A DNA stretch of 64,000 nt. It comes from Streptomyces bikiniensis. Its GTDB lineage: Bacteria; Actinomycetota; Actinomycetes; Streptomycetales; Streptomycetaceae. Each line of letters begins with the position of its first letter. The first letter of the stretch is position 1. Positions 30,486-39,356 of this stretch are shown piece after piece. The translations under genes were made by a program, and so were the position numbers. Location: NCBI GenBank assembly GCA_000716465.1, contig JNWL01000033.1, positions 9,875 through 73,874 on the forward strand, written 5' to 3'. A model generated the notes under the pieces. That model saw only the letters and a list, made by a program, of their open reading frames with translations. It had not been told where the DNA came from and made no database searches.

Positions 30486-32144
30486 ATGGGGGCGGCAGTG
30501 GCGATGGACGGTTTCGGTCTCGGGGCGCAGGTCCCCCTCCAGGGCTCGGACGGGCAGACGGCGGCGACCCACGCCCTCGCCTCCGCCGCGTACCGCGACG
30601 GCCCCGTCGACAAGATCCTGGAAGCCGACAACGAGCTGTACAAGTCCAAGGTCACCCCGGGCAAGTGGCACAAGCTCTTCCGCCCCGACCTCGGCGAGGC
30701 CTTCTCCCGCGCCGTCCAGGTGCGGATGCTCGGCGGGGCCCGCGCCGCCCTCATCCAGTCCTTCGGCGTGGAGCCCCAGCCGGTGGTGGTCCACTGCCTC
30801 GCCGCCAACCGCATCCGCAGGCAGCGGGACGTGAAGCTGACGCTGATCACGCTCGTCTGCGGGGTCCTCTTCCTGCCCGGCCTGCTGCTCTGGCTCGGCG
30901 TCATCCAGCTCCGCCGGTTCGCCGCCGGCTCCGACAACAGGCGCACCAGCTTCCTGGGCACCGCGGTGCTCGTCGCCGCCGGCTTCCTCGCCCTGCTCGT
31001 GATGTTCAGGCTGCCCTTCGCCGGGATCCTGCCGACCTACCTGCGCGTCATGCTGGTGGCCCCGGTCATCGGCTGGTTCCTCGCCCGCCGCGTCGTCGAG
31101 AGGACCGCCGTCGAGCTGCGCGAGCGCTGGAGCGCCCTGCTCGGCGGCGGCGGCATCGGCGCCAAGATCCCCGAGGCGGCACCCCGCGACCCGGGCGAGA
31201 AGGCCGCCGAGGAGCTCCGCCAGAACCTGGAGAAGCTCTCCGCCGAGCAGCGGTCCAACGTGGTGTTCTACGCCGGGCCCAAGGGCGTCCTCGGCCTGGG
31301 CACCCGCTGGGGCAGCTGGACGCTCGCCGAGGAGCTCGTCCCCCAGGCCGGCAAGGAGATCCACGACTTCCGCACCTGGGACGTCGTCCGCAAGATCCAC
31401 GAGCAGCTCACCCTCCTGGAGCGCGGCTCGCTCAAGAGCGGCTTCCCCAAACCGACGGTGAACCACTGGATCGTCGTCCCGGTGGGCGAAGGGGCCGACT
31501 CCGTCACCCGCCCCGAGGGCGACAGCATCGTCCACTACCAGGTCAAGCCCCACGAGATACAGCGCATCTGCAACGAGCAGCAGTTCGGCGCGGGCAACCG
31601 CCACTACCTCGGCGTGCAGTTCACCCTCTGGGACGGGAACCTCGTCCTCACCATGATGGTGACCGTCACCTCGCTCCACCACACGCTCCGCGTCGAGGTC
31701 ACCGGCCACGCCCTCGGCCCCGTCCACGGCCTCTTCAACGACAAGCCCGCGGCGAAGACCAAGGTGGTCTCCAAGTCGGTCCGCTTCTGGGAGACCCGCG
31801 AGGTCAAGCTACCGCTGACCACGACCGACGACGTCGTCCGGACGGCCGTCCGCGCCCCCCTCACCTGGTTCCCGCCGGTCCTGGAGTTCCTCGGCGGCAA
31901 GCTCGTCCTGCCGGAGCCCTTCGGGCTGCGCCACGTCTGGGCCGGACCGCTCTGGAAGAACCGCTTCATGGCCGACGACGCCATCCGCATGGCGACGCCG
32001 GTGCTGCGCGCGGTCCACAACGCCACCATCAAGGTCCTCGACGAGCACAACGTCGACACGGAGCGCTTCACCAACCGCTCGCTCGTCCTCAGCGGCGGCG
32101 TCCAGGAGGCGAGCCCCCGGAAGGCCGACGTCTACGACGCCTGA
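30486..32144 (+). CDS. Conserved integral membrane protein of unknown function
   Basis: A 552-residue protein conserved at this site in streptomycetes. After a cytoplasmic N-terminus (1-115) come two or three hydrophobic segments (about 118-140 and 156-200, LTLITLVCGVLFLPGLLLWLGVIQL and beyond), then a large soluble part of about 350 residues with no domain I recognise. The ATG at 30486 is chosen; another ATG six codons on (30504) is possible and neither has a strong Shine-Dalgarno. Monocistronic, with a strong terminator behind it. Confidence 0.82.
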   Translation: MGAAVAMDGFGLGAQVPLQGSDGQTAATHALASAAYRDGPVDKILEADNELYKSKVTPGKWHKLFRPDLGEAFSRAVQVRMLGGARAALIQSFGVEPQPVVVHCLAANRIRRQRDVKLTLITLVCGVLFLPGLLLWLGVIQLRRFAAGSDNRRTSFLGTAVLVAAGFLALLVMFRLPFAGILPTYLRVMLVAPVIGWFLARRVVERTAVELRERWSALLGGGGIGAKIPEAAPRDPGEKAAEELRQNLEKLSAEQRSNVVFYAGPKGVLGLGTRWGSWTLAEELVPQAGKEIHDFRTWDVVRKIHEQLTLLERGSLKSGFPKPTVNHWIVVPVGEGADSVTRPEGDSIVHYQVKPHEIQRICNEQQFGAGNRHYLGVQFTLWDGNLVLTMMVTVTSLHHTLRVEVTGHALGPVHGLFNDKPAAKTKVVSKSVRFWETREVKLPLTTTDDVVRTAVRAPLTWFPPVLEFLGGKLVLPEPFGLRHVWAGPLWKNRFMADDAIRMATPVLRAVHNATIKVLDEHNVDTERFTNRSLVLSGGVQEASPRKADVYDA

Positions 32145-32159
32145 CCGGCCCCCGTACGA

Positions 32160-32204
32160 CGCGAGGACCCGGCCCCGTACCGCGCCGGGGGCCGGGTCCT
32201 CGCG
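32160..32204. terminator. Bidirectional terminator
   Basis: A perfect 17-bp stem (CGCGAGGACCCGGCCCC at 32160-32176 against 32188-32204) with an 11-nt loop, between the convergent membrane-protein and HIT genes. Confidence 0.88.
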
Positions 32205-32215
32205 TTCCGTACGGA

Positions 32216-32767
32216 TCAGACGCCGGCCGGCCAGGCGTCGGCCAGCATCTTCCGGGTGTCCGCGAGCAGCTGCGGCAGCACCTTCGTGTGGCCGACGACC
32301 GGCATGAAGTTGGTGTCCCCGCCCCAGCGCGGCACCACGTGCTGGTGCAGGTGCGCGGCGATGCCGGCGCCCGCCACCGTGCCCTGGTTCATGCCGATGT
32401 TGAAGCCGTGCGCGCCGGAGGCCGCCCGCAGCGCCACCATCGCCCGCTTGGTGAAGTCGCCCAGCTCCGCCGTCTCCGCCGCGTCCAGGTCCGTGTAGTC
32501 GGCGACGTGCCGGTAGGGGACGACCATGAGGTGCCCGCCGTTGTACGGGTACAGGTTGAGGACCGCGTACACGCTCTCGCCGCGTGCGATCACCAGGCCG
32601 TCCTCGTCCGACTTCGCAGGGATCGAGCAGAACGGACAGCCGTCCCCGGCACCCGGCCCGGTCGGCTTGTTCTCGCCCTGGATGTACGCCATCCGGTGAG
32701 GCGTCCACAGGCGCTGGAACGCGTCCTGCGTCCCCACTCCGATCTGCTGCTCCGGCTCAGTCGTCAT
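32216..32767 (-). CDS. HIT-family protein, probable Ap4A phosphorylase
   Basis: A 183-residue HIT protein with HLHQH (His139, His141, His143; catalytic triad) and an N-terminal zinc-like pair CPFC (Cys44, Cys47). The same gene sits between pgsA and thrS in Mycobacterium tuberculosis (Rv2613c), where it was shown to be a diadenosine tetraphosphate phosphorylase, so this activity is likely here. ATG 32767 is chosen by family N-terminus; an upstream ATG at 32779 exists. Confidence 0.92.
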   Translation of the reverse strand: MTTEPEQQIGVGTQDAFQRLWTPHRMAYIQGENKPTGPGAGDGCPFCSIPAKSDEDGLVIARGESVYAVLNLYPYNGGHLMVVPYRHVADYTDLDAAETAELGDFTKRAMVALRAASGAHGFNIGMNQGTVAGAGIAAHLHQHVVPRWGGDTNFMPVVGHTKVLPQLLADTRKMLADAWPAGV

Positions 32768-32844
32768 GCCGTGCAGCATATTGCGTCGTCCGTTCGGAAC
32801 GTGTCGCCGGGGCGGAGGGTCCCTCCGCCGTCCATGCTGATGCG

Positions 32845-33540
32845 ATGAGCGACAGGCCACCGACACCGTCCCGGCTGGAGCACTGGGACCGCCGCATGGA
32901 GGTCCCGCTCGCCGTGGCCTCCCTCGCCTTCCTCACCGCCTACGCCGTCCACGTCCTCGCCCGCGGCCTCCCGGGGGTCTGGCACGACGCATGTCTCGCC
33001 GTCACCCTCGGCTCCTGGACCCTCTTCGTCGTGGACTACCTGGTACGGCTCCGGCTGAGCGGCCTCGCCCCGCACCGCTTCCTGCGCGCCCACCCCCTCG
33101 ACACCCTGGTCGTGGTCCTCCCCCTGCTGCGTCCGCTGCGGATGGTGAACCTGTACGGGCGGGTCCAGCGCCGCCACGGCCCGAGGCTCAGTCTCTACGG
33201 GCGCGTGATGGTCTACTCGGGCCTCAGCGTCTCCCTGCTCGGCTTCGCGGGGTCGCTCACGGTCTACCACCACGAGGTGGACGCCCCCGGCGCCACGATC
33301 GTCACCTTCGGCGACTCGGTGTGGTGGACCTGCGCGACGCTGGCGACGGTGGGGTACGGGGACGTGTCGCCGGTGACCCCGGTCGGCCGGGTGACGGCGG
33401 TGGGCCTGATGGCCTGCGGCCTGGCGCTGCTGGGGGCGGTGACGGGTTCGTTCTCGTCGTGGCTGATCCAGGCGTTCACGCGGGAGGACGAGAAGCGGGC
33501 GGACACGGGAAGGCCCCCGGGGGGTTCCCCGGGGGCCTAG
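32845..33540 (+). CDS. Potassium channel family protein
   Basis: A 231-residue membrane protein with six hydrophobic segments, a voltage-sensor-like Arg-rich part (RPLRMVNLYGRVQRRHG, about 96-112), the pore helix and the selectivity filter TVGYGD (168-173), then a last helix and a short tail. This is the small Kv-type ion-channel layout. The tail (GRPPGGSPGA) is encoded by a terminator hairpin. Divergent from the HIT gene with 77 bp between starts. Confidence 0.93.
   Translation: MSDRPPTPSRLEHWDRRMEVPLAVASLAFLTAYAVHVLARGLPGVWHDACLAVTLGSWTLFVVDYLVRLRLSGLAPHRFLRAHPLDTLVVVLPLLRPLRMVNLYGRVQRRHGPRLSLYGRVMVYSGLSVSLLGFAGSLTVYHHEVDAPGATIVTFGDSVWWTCATLATVGYGDVSPVTPVGRVTAVGLMACGLALLGAVTGSFSSWLIQAFTREDEKRADTGRPPGGSPGA
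33511..33538 (+). terminator. Terminator embedded in the end of the channel gene
   Basis: AGGCCCCCGGGG pairs with CCCCGGGGGCCT around GGTT; the hairpin runs into the TAG stop codon (33538-33540), so it is both coding and terminating. Confidence 0.75.
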
Positions 33541-33623
33541 CCCCGCATGGGCGGGGAGCAACTCACGCAAACGGCATGAGCAGGAGGGCTACGACGGATC
33601 ACCCCCGCTCACGCGGGGAGCAC
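33534..33623. CRISPR. Minimal type I-E-like CRISPR remnant (two repeats, one spacer)
   Basis: Repeat 2 (33596-33623, 28 nt) begins GGATCAC, has the stem CCCCGC-TCAC-GCGGGG and ends AGCAC; this is the repeat type I associate with type I-E arrays of streptomycetes. Repeat 1 (33534-33562) is degenerate but keeps CCCCGC-NNNN-GCGGGG-AGCA with one extra A. The spacer between them (33563-33595) is 33 nt, the normal I-E length. No cas genes occur in the window. It fills the 84-bp gap between the channel and thrS stops, so a plain terminator pair is the alternative reading. Confidence 0.65.
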
Positions 33624-33624
33624 G

Positions 33625-35610
33625 TCACACCTGGACACGGCTCTCCACCACGTCGACGAGCTTCGCCAGCGCCGCGTCACGCGGGATGCCGTTCTCCTGC
33701 GAGCCGTCGCGGTAGCGGAAGGAGACGGTACCGGCCGCCATGTCGTCGTCGCCGACGATGATCATGAACGGCACCTTCTGCTTCTGGTGGGTGCGGATCT
33801 TCTTCTGCATCCGGTCCGCGGAGGCGTCCACGTCGACCCGCAGGCCCAGCTTCTTCGCCTCGGCCGCGAAGTCCTGGAGGTACTCGACGTGCGAGTCCCC
33901 GATCGGGATGCCGACGGCCTGCACGGGCGCCAGCCACGGCGGCATCGCGCCCGCGTAGTGCTCCAGGAGCACCGCGAAGAACCGCTCGATCGAGCCGAAC
34001 AGCGCGCGGTGGATCATGACCGGGCGCTGCTTGGTGCCGTCCGGGGCGGTGTACTCCAGGTCGAAGCGCTCCGGCAGGTTGAAGTCGAGCTGCACGGTCG
34101 ACATCTGCCAGGTGCGGCCGATCGCGTCCCGCGCCTGCACCGAGATCTTCGGGCCGTAGAACGCGGCGCCGCCCGGGTCGGGGGTCAGCGGGAGGCCCTG
34201 CTTCTCGGCGACCTGCTGGAGGACCGCGGTGGCCTCCTCCCACGCCTCGTCGGAGCCGACGAACTTGGTCTCGTCCTTGGTGGACAGCTCCAGGTAGAAG
34301 TCGGTCAGACCGTAGTCGCGGAGCAGGTCCAGGACGAAGGTGAGGGTCCGGTCCAGCTCCTCCGCCATCTGCTCGCGGGTGCAGTAGATGTGCGCGTCGT
34401 CCTGGGTGAAGCCGCGGGCCCGGGTCAGGCCGTGGACGACGCCGGACTTCTCGTACCGGTACACGGTGCCGAACTCGAACAGGCGCAGCGGCAGCTCACG
34501 GTAGGAGCGGCCGCGCGCGTCGAAGATCAGGTTGTGCATCGGGCAGTTCATGGGCTTGAGGTAGTAGTCCACGCCCTCGTCGAGCTGCATGGGGGGGTAC
34601 ATGCCCTCGGCGTACCAGTCGAGGTGGCCCGACTTCTCGAACAGCTTCCCCTTGGTGGCGTGGGGGGTGTAGACGAACTCGTAGTTCGCCTCCTCGTGCT
34701 TCTTGCGCGAGTAGTCCTCCATGACCCGGCGGATGATGCCGCCCTTGGGGTGGAAGACCGCGAGGCCGGAGCCGATCTCGTCCGGGATCGAGAAGAGGTC
34801 CAGCTCGTTGCCCAGCTTGCGGTGGTCGCGCTTCTCGGCCTCGGCGAGGAAGTCGAGGTGCGCCTTCAGCTCGTCCTTCGACGGCCAGGCGGTGCCGTAG
34901 ATGCGCTGGAGCTGCTTGTTCTTCTCGCTGCCCCGCCAGTACGCGGAGGCGTTCCGCATCAGCTTGAACGCCGGGATGTTCCGGGTGGTCGGCAGGTGGG
35001 GACCGCGACAGAGGTCCTTCCAGCACAGCTCGCCGGTCTTGGCGTCGAGGTTGTCGTAGATGGTCAGCTCGCCGCCGCCCACCTCGACGTTCGCGCCGTC
35101 GGCGCCGTCCTCCACGGCCGCGGAGCCCTTGATGCCGATGAGCTCCAGCTTGTACGGCTCGTCCGCCAGCTCCTCGCGGGCGGCCTCGTCGGTCACCACG
35201 CGGCGGGCGAAGCGCTGCCCGCGCTTCTGGATCTCCTGCATCTTCTTCTCGATGACCTTGAGGTCCTCGGGAGTGAAGGGCCGGTCGACGTCGAAGTCGT
35301 AGTAGAAGCCGTCCCGGACCGGCGGGCCGATGCCCAGCTTGGCCTCGGGGAAGATCTCCTGCACGGCCTGGGCCATGACGTGCGCGGTCGAGTGGCGCAG
35401 GATGTCGAGACCGTCCGGGGAGGAGATCTCGACGCCCTCGACGACGTCGCCGTCGGCGAGCTCGTACGACAGGTCCTTCAGCTCACCGCCGACGCGGGCG
35501 GCGACGATCGTACGGTCGTCGGCGAACAGGGCGCCGGCGGTGGTGCCCGCGCTCACCGCCCTCTCCTCTGCTCCCGAGGCGGACTGGACGGTCACACGGA
35601 CATCAGACAC
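33625..35610 (-). CDS. thrS: Threonyl-tRNA synthetase
   Basis: A 661-residue class II enzyme charging tRNA-Thr. Order: TGS domain (1-65), editing domain ([11 protein letters not shown] ... CRGPHLP), catalytic core with zinc ligand Cys in MNCPMHN, motif 2 [20 protein letters not shown], motif 3 [23 protein letters not shown], and anticodon-binding domain (about 545-661). GTG 35610 has GGAG five bases upstream and gives the family N-terminus; an ATG four codons earlier (35622) lacks spacing. Gene order HIT-thrS matches Mycobacterium. Confidence 0.96.
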   Translation of the reverse strand: MSDVRVTVQSASGAEERAVSAGTTAGALFADDRTIVAARVGGELKDLSYELADGDVVEGVEISSPDGLDILRHSTAHVMAQAVQEIFPEAKLGIGPPVRDGFYYDFDVDRPFTPEDLKVIEKKMQEIQKRGQRFARRVVTDEAAREELADEPYKLELIGIKGSAAVEDGADGANVEVGGGELTIYDNLDAKTGELCWKDLCRGPHLPTTRNIPAFKLMRNASAYWRGSEKNKQLQRIYGTAWPSKDELKAHLDFLAEAEKRDHRKLGNELDLFSIPDEIGSGLAVFHPKGGIIRRVMEDYSRKKHEEANYEFVYTPHATKGKLFEKSGHLDWYAEGMYPPMQLDEGVDYYLKPMNCPMHNLIFDARGRSYRELPLRLFEFGTVYRYEKSGVVHGLTRARGFTQDDAHIYCTREQMAEELDRTLTFVLDLLRDYGLTDFYLELSTKDETKFVGSDEAWEEATAVLQQVAEKQGLPLTPDPGGAAFYGPKISVQARDAIGRTWQMSTVQLDFNLPERFDLEYTAPDGTKQRPVMIHRALFGSIERFFAVLLEHYAGAMPPWLAPVQAVGIPIGDSHVEYLQDFAAEAKKLGLRVDVDASADRMQKKIRTHQKQKVPFMIIVGDDDMAAGTVSFRYRDGSQENGIPRDAALAKLVDVVESRVQV

Positions 35611-35624
35611 TGGTGCTCCATACA

Positions 35625-35693
35625 TTGGGGCGCCGGCAGGCACGAGGTGCCGGCACCAACGGTGCGCGACAGAGACGAGGTGCCGCGCACCGT
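35625..35693 (-). promoter_or_regulatory. Two hairpins in the thrS leader
   Basis: Hairpin 1: ACGGTGCGCG (35659-35668) pairs with 35684-35693, 15-nt loop. Hairpin 2: TTGG..CGCCGGCA (35625-35638) pairs with TGCCGGCACCAA (35648-35659). They share one strand edge, contain near-identical ACGAGGTGCCG segments, and end about 15 bases before the start codon. A leader or attenuator is possible; no T-box consensus was found. Confidence 0.4.
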
Positions 35694-35750
35694 CGATCCT
35701 ACGGGCTCCGCCGGACGCCCGTCCTCGGCGTTTCCGGGGCCCGTCCGGCC

Positions 35751-37217
35751 TCAGTCCTCCGGCCCGCAGGCCTCCTCGAAGAAGTCGGGGTTCTCGTGGA
35801 GCGCCTTCATCAGGCGGTCCCGCTCCGTCTCGTCCACCTGGACGGGGACGACCTCGGAGGCGTCGGTGAGGCGGCGGAAGCCGCCCCGGCTCTCCAGGCG
35901 GCCGGAGACCCGGATCGGGAGGCCGACGAGGTGGGCGTGGCCGGCGGTGCGGTACGCCTCCTCGTCGAGCGTGACGCGCACGTGCGGGACCTCGGCCCCG
36001 CCGAGGACGCGGAGCCGGACGGTGCCCGCGCCCCGGGGCCCGGAGCGGCGCATGCGGACGACGGCGCCGGTGAGGCGGACCGGTACGGAGGGCTCGCCGG
36101 TCCGGTAGCGGGCGCTCGCCTCGCGCAGGGCGGGCAGGTCGCCGGGCGAGAACTCGACCGGTTCGGGCCGGGCGGCGCACCCCTCGGGCGGTCCGGCGGC
36201 AGGGGCCCACTCCAGGGCGATGCGGGCGCCCTCGGTGCCCCGGACGAGGGCGACCAGGGCTTCGGTGAGTTCCCGGCTGACGCCCGCCTCGACGGCGGCG
36301 TCGAAGGCCTCCGTGCCGCCGGTGGCCCGCTGGTAGTCGACGGCCTCGCGGGCCGCGTAGAGCGCGTGGTGGAGCCGGACGGCGATCGGGCGGCCCGGGT
36401 CGACGGGCAGGAAGGCGGTGAGGCCGCGCCCGCCGGGGGACGCGCCGACGAGGACGCCCCCCAGGGAGGCCTGGGCGGCGCGCCGGTGCCGGGCGCCGTA
36501 GTAGCCGGCCCGGCCGCGCACGGCGAGGGCGCCGGCGAGGAGGAGCTGGCGGGCGGCCGATCCGAGCTGTTCCCGCACGGTCCAGGGGACGGTGCCGGCG
36601 GGGCCGGGGGGCACGTCGCGCCACCAGCGGATCTCGTCGCTGGGCACGGCGAGGCCGGTGAGGACCTCGCGGGCGGAGGGCGTGGCGCTGTGGGCGAGGG
36701 CGGCGAGGGCTTCGCCGAGCAGGTCGTCGCAGTCCGGGAAGGCGCGGCTCTCGGGGACGAGGAGGCTCGTGCCGGTGCCGGTGCCGGGCGGGGTCCAGCG
36801 GCTGTAGCGGCCGGCCGCCCCGCCGCGCCGCCGCCAGCCGTGGCGGGCGAGCAGGGCGCCGAGGACCCGCGGGTCGACGCGGCCGGGGTCGGGGGTGCCG
36901 TGGGTGTCGGCCCAGGGCCCGGCGGCCGGGCCCGGCACCCCGGCCCGGAGTCCGGGGGGACCGTTGCGGGAGCCGGGGGCGCCGGACCGGGGCCCGGGGG
37001 TTTCGGCCCGGGGCCCGGCGGGCTCGCGCCAGGGGCCCGAGGCGCCGGCCCGGGACCCCGAGGCATCCGTCCGGGGCCCCGAGGCGTCGCCGGGTACCGG
37101 GTGGGGCCGGTAGGGCGGGGGGACGGGGCCGTGGCCGGCACCGCCCCCCTCTCCCCCGGGGCCCCCTCCCCCGTGGCCCTCTCCCTCGAATCCGGGGTCG
37201 TCGATCGGTCGGTGCAT
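35751..37217 (-). CDS. Uncharacterised protein, Pro/Gly-rich N-terminus and possible OB-like C-terminus
   Basis: A 488-residue protein I cannot assign. Residues 1-112 are low-complexity Gly/Pro/Arg (repeated GPR-x-GASG types). Residues about 113-340 are a globular, Arg/Ala-rich domain ([17 protein letters not shown] ... [26 protein letters not shown]). Residues about 385-470 ([14 protein letters not shown] ... [20 protein letters not shown] ... IRVSGRLES) have the strand spacing of an OB fold, a nucleic-acid-binding shape; this is a reading by eye. ATG 37217 overlaps the stop of the DUF4365 gene by one base (TGATG), with GGAG upstream, so the two are coupled. Confidence 0.75.
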   Translation of the reverse strand: MHRPIDDPGFEGEGHGGGGPGGEGGGAGHGPVPPPYRPHPVPGDASGPRTDASGSRAGASGPWREPAGPRAETPGPRSGAPGSRNGPPGLRAGVPGPAAGPWADTHGTPDPGRVDPRVLGALLARHGWRRRGGAAGRYSRWTPPGTGTGTSLLVPESRAFPDCDDLLGEALAALAHSATPSAREVLTGLAVPSDEIRWWRDVPPGPAGTVPWTVREQLGSAARQLLLAGALAVRGRAGYYGARHRRAAQASLGGVLVGASPGGRGLTAFLPVDPGRPIAVRLHHALYAAREAVDYQRATGGTEAFDAAVEAGVSRELTEALVALVRGTEGARIALEWAPAAGPPEGCAARPEPVEFSPGDLPALREASARYRTGEPSVPVRLTGAVVRMRRSGPRGAGTVRLRVLGGAEVPHVRVTLDEEAYRTAGHAHLVGLPIRVSGRLESRGGFRRLTDASEVVPVQVDETERDRLMKALHENPDFFEEACGPED

Positions 37218-37783
37218 CAAGGTCTCCCTCCCACCCCGACCCGGGTCATGATCTCGCAGAGCGCCCGGTCGTCGAAGATCCGTGTCGTCGGGATGCGCAC
37301 GGTGGTCCGGCGCCGTCCCGTGACCGGGTGTCCGGCCAGGTTGGTCCAGTAGCAGCAGTGCCGCAGGTCGAGCCGGTCGTGACCGGCCCTCAGCCAGTCG
37401 TCCCGGGACCTGGGGACGAGCATCACGACCAGGATCTTGTGCACGGACACGGGGGTCCGGGCGAGCTTCACCAGGTGGTCGTTGTCCAGGGTGAAGGAGA
37501 ACGCGCCGCCCTGGGGGCGCGGCGGTATCTGGTAGGTGCACTTGAGCTGCACCTTGATGGTCACTTCGTCGTCGACGGTGTGGCCGGGAGCGCCGTGGCT
37601 CACGTGCCAGTCGATGCCGTTGTCCGGAAAGGGTTGGGACAGCGAGCAGCCCGCCGCGGCGGCGACGGCGTGCAGGTATCCCACCTGGAGGGTCTCCATG
37701 CAGGCGGTGGTGGCGAGTGAGCCGCGCGTCGGTGCTGCCCGCTGGGGCGGCAGCCCTCCCGACTCGGGCTGGGCGAGCGCCAT
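37217..37783 (-). CDS. DUF4365-domain protein, nuclease-like
   Basis: A 188-residue protein matching the DUF4365 pattern: Glu30 in an N-terminal helix, GID58W, then a strand VTIKVQ79LK81 and the late conserved HCCYW. E...D...QxK is the layout of PD-(D/E)xK-like nuclease folds, and DUF4365 proteins often occur in mobile or defence contexts; catalysis is unproven. ATG 37783 with GGAAGAAG upstream. It is coupled to the OB-like gene and divergent from the exonuclease gene across 121 bp. Confidence 0.82.
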   Translation of the reverse strand: MALAQPESGGLPPQRAAPTRGSLATTACMETLQVGYLHAVAAAAGCSLSQPFPDNGIDWHVSHGAPGHTVDDEVTIKVQLKCTYQIPPRPQGGAFSFTLDNDHLVKLARTPVSVHKILVVMLVPRSRDDWLRAGHDRLDLRHCCYWTNLAGHPVTGRRRTTVRIPTTRIFDDRALCEIMTRVGVGGRP

Positions 37784-37904
37784 GTCTTCTTCCTTCCCCG
37801 TCCCTTCTGTTGTGACCGGTCCGCGTACGGCGCAAACAGTCCGGGTATCACCGTTTCGGGGCAGGGGGTTGGCCATCTGCCGCACGTGTGCAGGGAGTTC
37901 GGGG

Positions 37905-38633
37905 ATGACGATGCACTGGTACGAAGGGCCCCTGGCGGCTTTCGACACGGAGACGACGGGAATCGACGTCGAGGGCGACCGGATCGTCTCGGCCGCCCTG
38001 GTCGTGCAGGACACGGCCGGGGCGCGTCCGCGGGTGACGCGGTGGCTGGTGAACCCGGGCATACCGGTGCCCGAGGAGGCCACCGCCGTGCACGGCCTGA
38101 CGGACGATCACCTCCAGCGGAACGGTCGGTGGCCGGCTCCGGTGATGGAGGAGCTGGGGCGGGCGCTGGCCGAGCAGATCGCGGCGGGGCGTCCGCTGGT
38201 GGTGATGAACGCGCCGTTCGACCTGACGCTCCTGGACCGGGAGCTGCGGCGGCACCGGGCCTCGTCGCTGGCCGCGTACCTGGCGGGGGCTCCGCTCTGC
38301 GTGCTCGACCCGCGGGTCCTGGACAAGCACCTGGACCGCTACCGGAAGGGGCGCAGGACGCTGACGGACCTGTGCGCCCACTACGAGGTGGAGCTGACGG
38401 GGGCGCACGACGCGGCGGCGGACGCGACGGCGGCGATGGACGTCGTACGGGCGGTGGCGCGGCGCTTCTCGTCCCGGCTCGAACGGCTGACGCCGGCGGA
38501 GCTGCACACGCTCCAGGCGGTGTGGCACGCGGCCCAGGCGCGGGGACTCCAGGCGTGGTTCGCGCGGCAGGGGACGCCGGAGACGGTGGACCCGTCGTGG
38601 CCGCTGCGTCCGGAACTGCGCACGGCGGCGTGA
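37905..38633 (+). CDS. DEDDh-family 3'-5' exonuclease (DnaQ-like)
   Basis: A 242-residue exonuclease with the full DEDDh set: Asp14 and Glu16 (FDTETTG), Asp106 (NAPFD) and His168/Asp173 (HDAAAD). Such proteins are free-standing relatives of the DNA polymerase III epsilon subunit. A C-terminal helical extension (about 190-242, LHTLQAVWHAAQARGLQAWFARQ) lies outside the core. ATG 37905 has AGGGAG seven bases upstream. Confidence 0.92.
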   Translation: MTMHWYEGPLAAFDTETTGIDVEGDRIVSAALVVQDTAGARPRVTRWLVNPGIPVPEEATAVHGLTDDHLQRNGRWPAPVMEELGRALAEQIAAGRPLVVMNAPFDLTLLDRELRRHRASSLAAYLAGAPLCVLDPRVLDKHLDRYRKGRRTLTDLCAHYEVELTGAHDAAADATAAMDVVRAVARRFSSRLERLTPAELHTLQAVWHAAQARGLQAWFARQGTPETVDPSWPLRPELRTAA

Positions 38634-38657
38634 TCCGTGAGGTGTGCGGGCAATGAC

Positions 38658-38691
38658 AGAGGCCGGTCCGTCTTTCGACGGACCGGCCTCT
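38658..38691. terminator. Terminator between exonuclease and tRNA-Val
   Basis: A perfect 15-bp stem (AGAGGCCGGTCCGTC, 38658-38672, against 38677-38691) with a TTTC loop; serves both converging transcripts. Confidence 0.9.
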
Positions 38692-38696
38692 CCCGG

Positions 38697-38768
38697 TGGG
38701 CGATACTGGGATCGAACCAGTGACCCCTTCGGTGTGAACGAAGTGCTCTCCCGCTGAGCTAATCGCCC
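38697..38768 (-). tRNA. tRNA-Val (anticodon CAC)
   Basis: 72 nt including the discriminator A. Acceptor stem GGGCGAT/ATCGCCC, anticodon arm CTTCG-TTCACAC-CGAAG gives CAC, T-arm contains GGTTCGATCC. CCA is not encoded. It reads Val GTG codons. Confidence 0.97.
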
Positions 38769-38781
38769 GGGAACGGGTTGA

Positions 38782-38811
38782 ACCATACAGGCCTTCCGGG
38801 CCTTCCTTCAA
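38782..38811 (-). promoter_or_regulatory. Promoter of tRNA-Val(CAC), first copy
   Basis: TTGAAG, 18 bases, TATGGT on the minus strand, with the -10 ending 13 bases before the tRNA. The -35 overlaps the stop codon of the upstream SRPBCC gene, so the tRNA can be transcribed independently. Confidence 0.6.
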
Positions 38812-39254
38812 ACCGATCGCAGGTGGGCGGCGAGCCCCCGCCGCCCACCGCGCATCATCAGGGCGTGGTTGGCGCGGAAGAAGGGCCTGCCGGGGACGGC
38901 GAGGACCCTCAGGAGCCGGGCGCGGACCTCGACCTCCTGCTCGTACAGGACGCGGGTGCCGGTCCCCTCCGGGGCGAGGGTCCAGCGGGCCCGGCCCTCC
39001 AGGTCCCCGCCGAGGCCGACCTCCAGGACCCGGGCGGCGGGGTCGTGGCGCAGGGCGCGGACGGTGACGACGAGGTCGTACGGGAGGAGGGAGCGGAAGC
39101 GGGCGGTGCCGGAGGTCCCGTCGTGGGGGACGACCTCGCGGACCTGGGGCCACCAGCGGGGGTAGTCCTCGGCCCGTTCGAGGACGGCGTAGACGGTGTC
39201 GGGCGGGGCGGGGAGCCGCCAGACGCAGCGGAAGCGGTATCGGCACCAGTCCAT
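38808..39254 (-). CDS. SRPBCC-family (polyketide cyclase/dehydrase-like) protein
   Basis: A 148-residue START-like protein: MDWCRYRFRCVWRLPAPPDTVYAVLERAEDYPRWWP is the usual SRPBCC opening, followed by alternating strands and a long C-terminal helix. Such proteins bind small hydrophobic ligands; despite the family name no polyketide cluster is near. ATG 39254, weak Shine-Dalgarno. It starts divergently from the large membrane protein. Confidence 0.88.
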   Translation of the reverse strand: MDWCRYRFRCVWRLPAPPDTVYAVLERAEDYPRWWPQVREVVPHDGTSGTARFRSLLPYDLVVTVRALRHDPAARVLEVGLGGDLEGRARWTLAPEGTGTRVLYEQEVEVRARLLRVLAVPGRPFFRANHALMMRGGRRGLAAHLRSV

Positions 39255-39356
39255 GGGCCCAGTGTGGGCGTACTCAGGGGGGAACAGGGGGGAACAGGGG
39301 GAATCTGAGTACGGCGACCCATTCCCGGCGGCCGGGTCCGGGACGACACTCCGGTC

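Noticed and set aside
35611..35750. T-box upstream of thrS
   Set aside because: No AGGGTGG-type T-box sequence; only unrelated hairpins.
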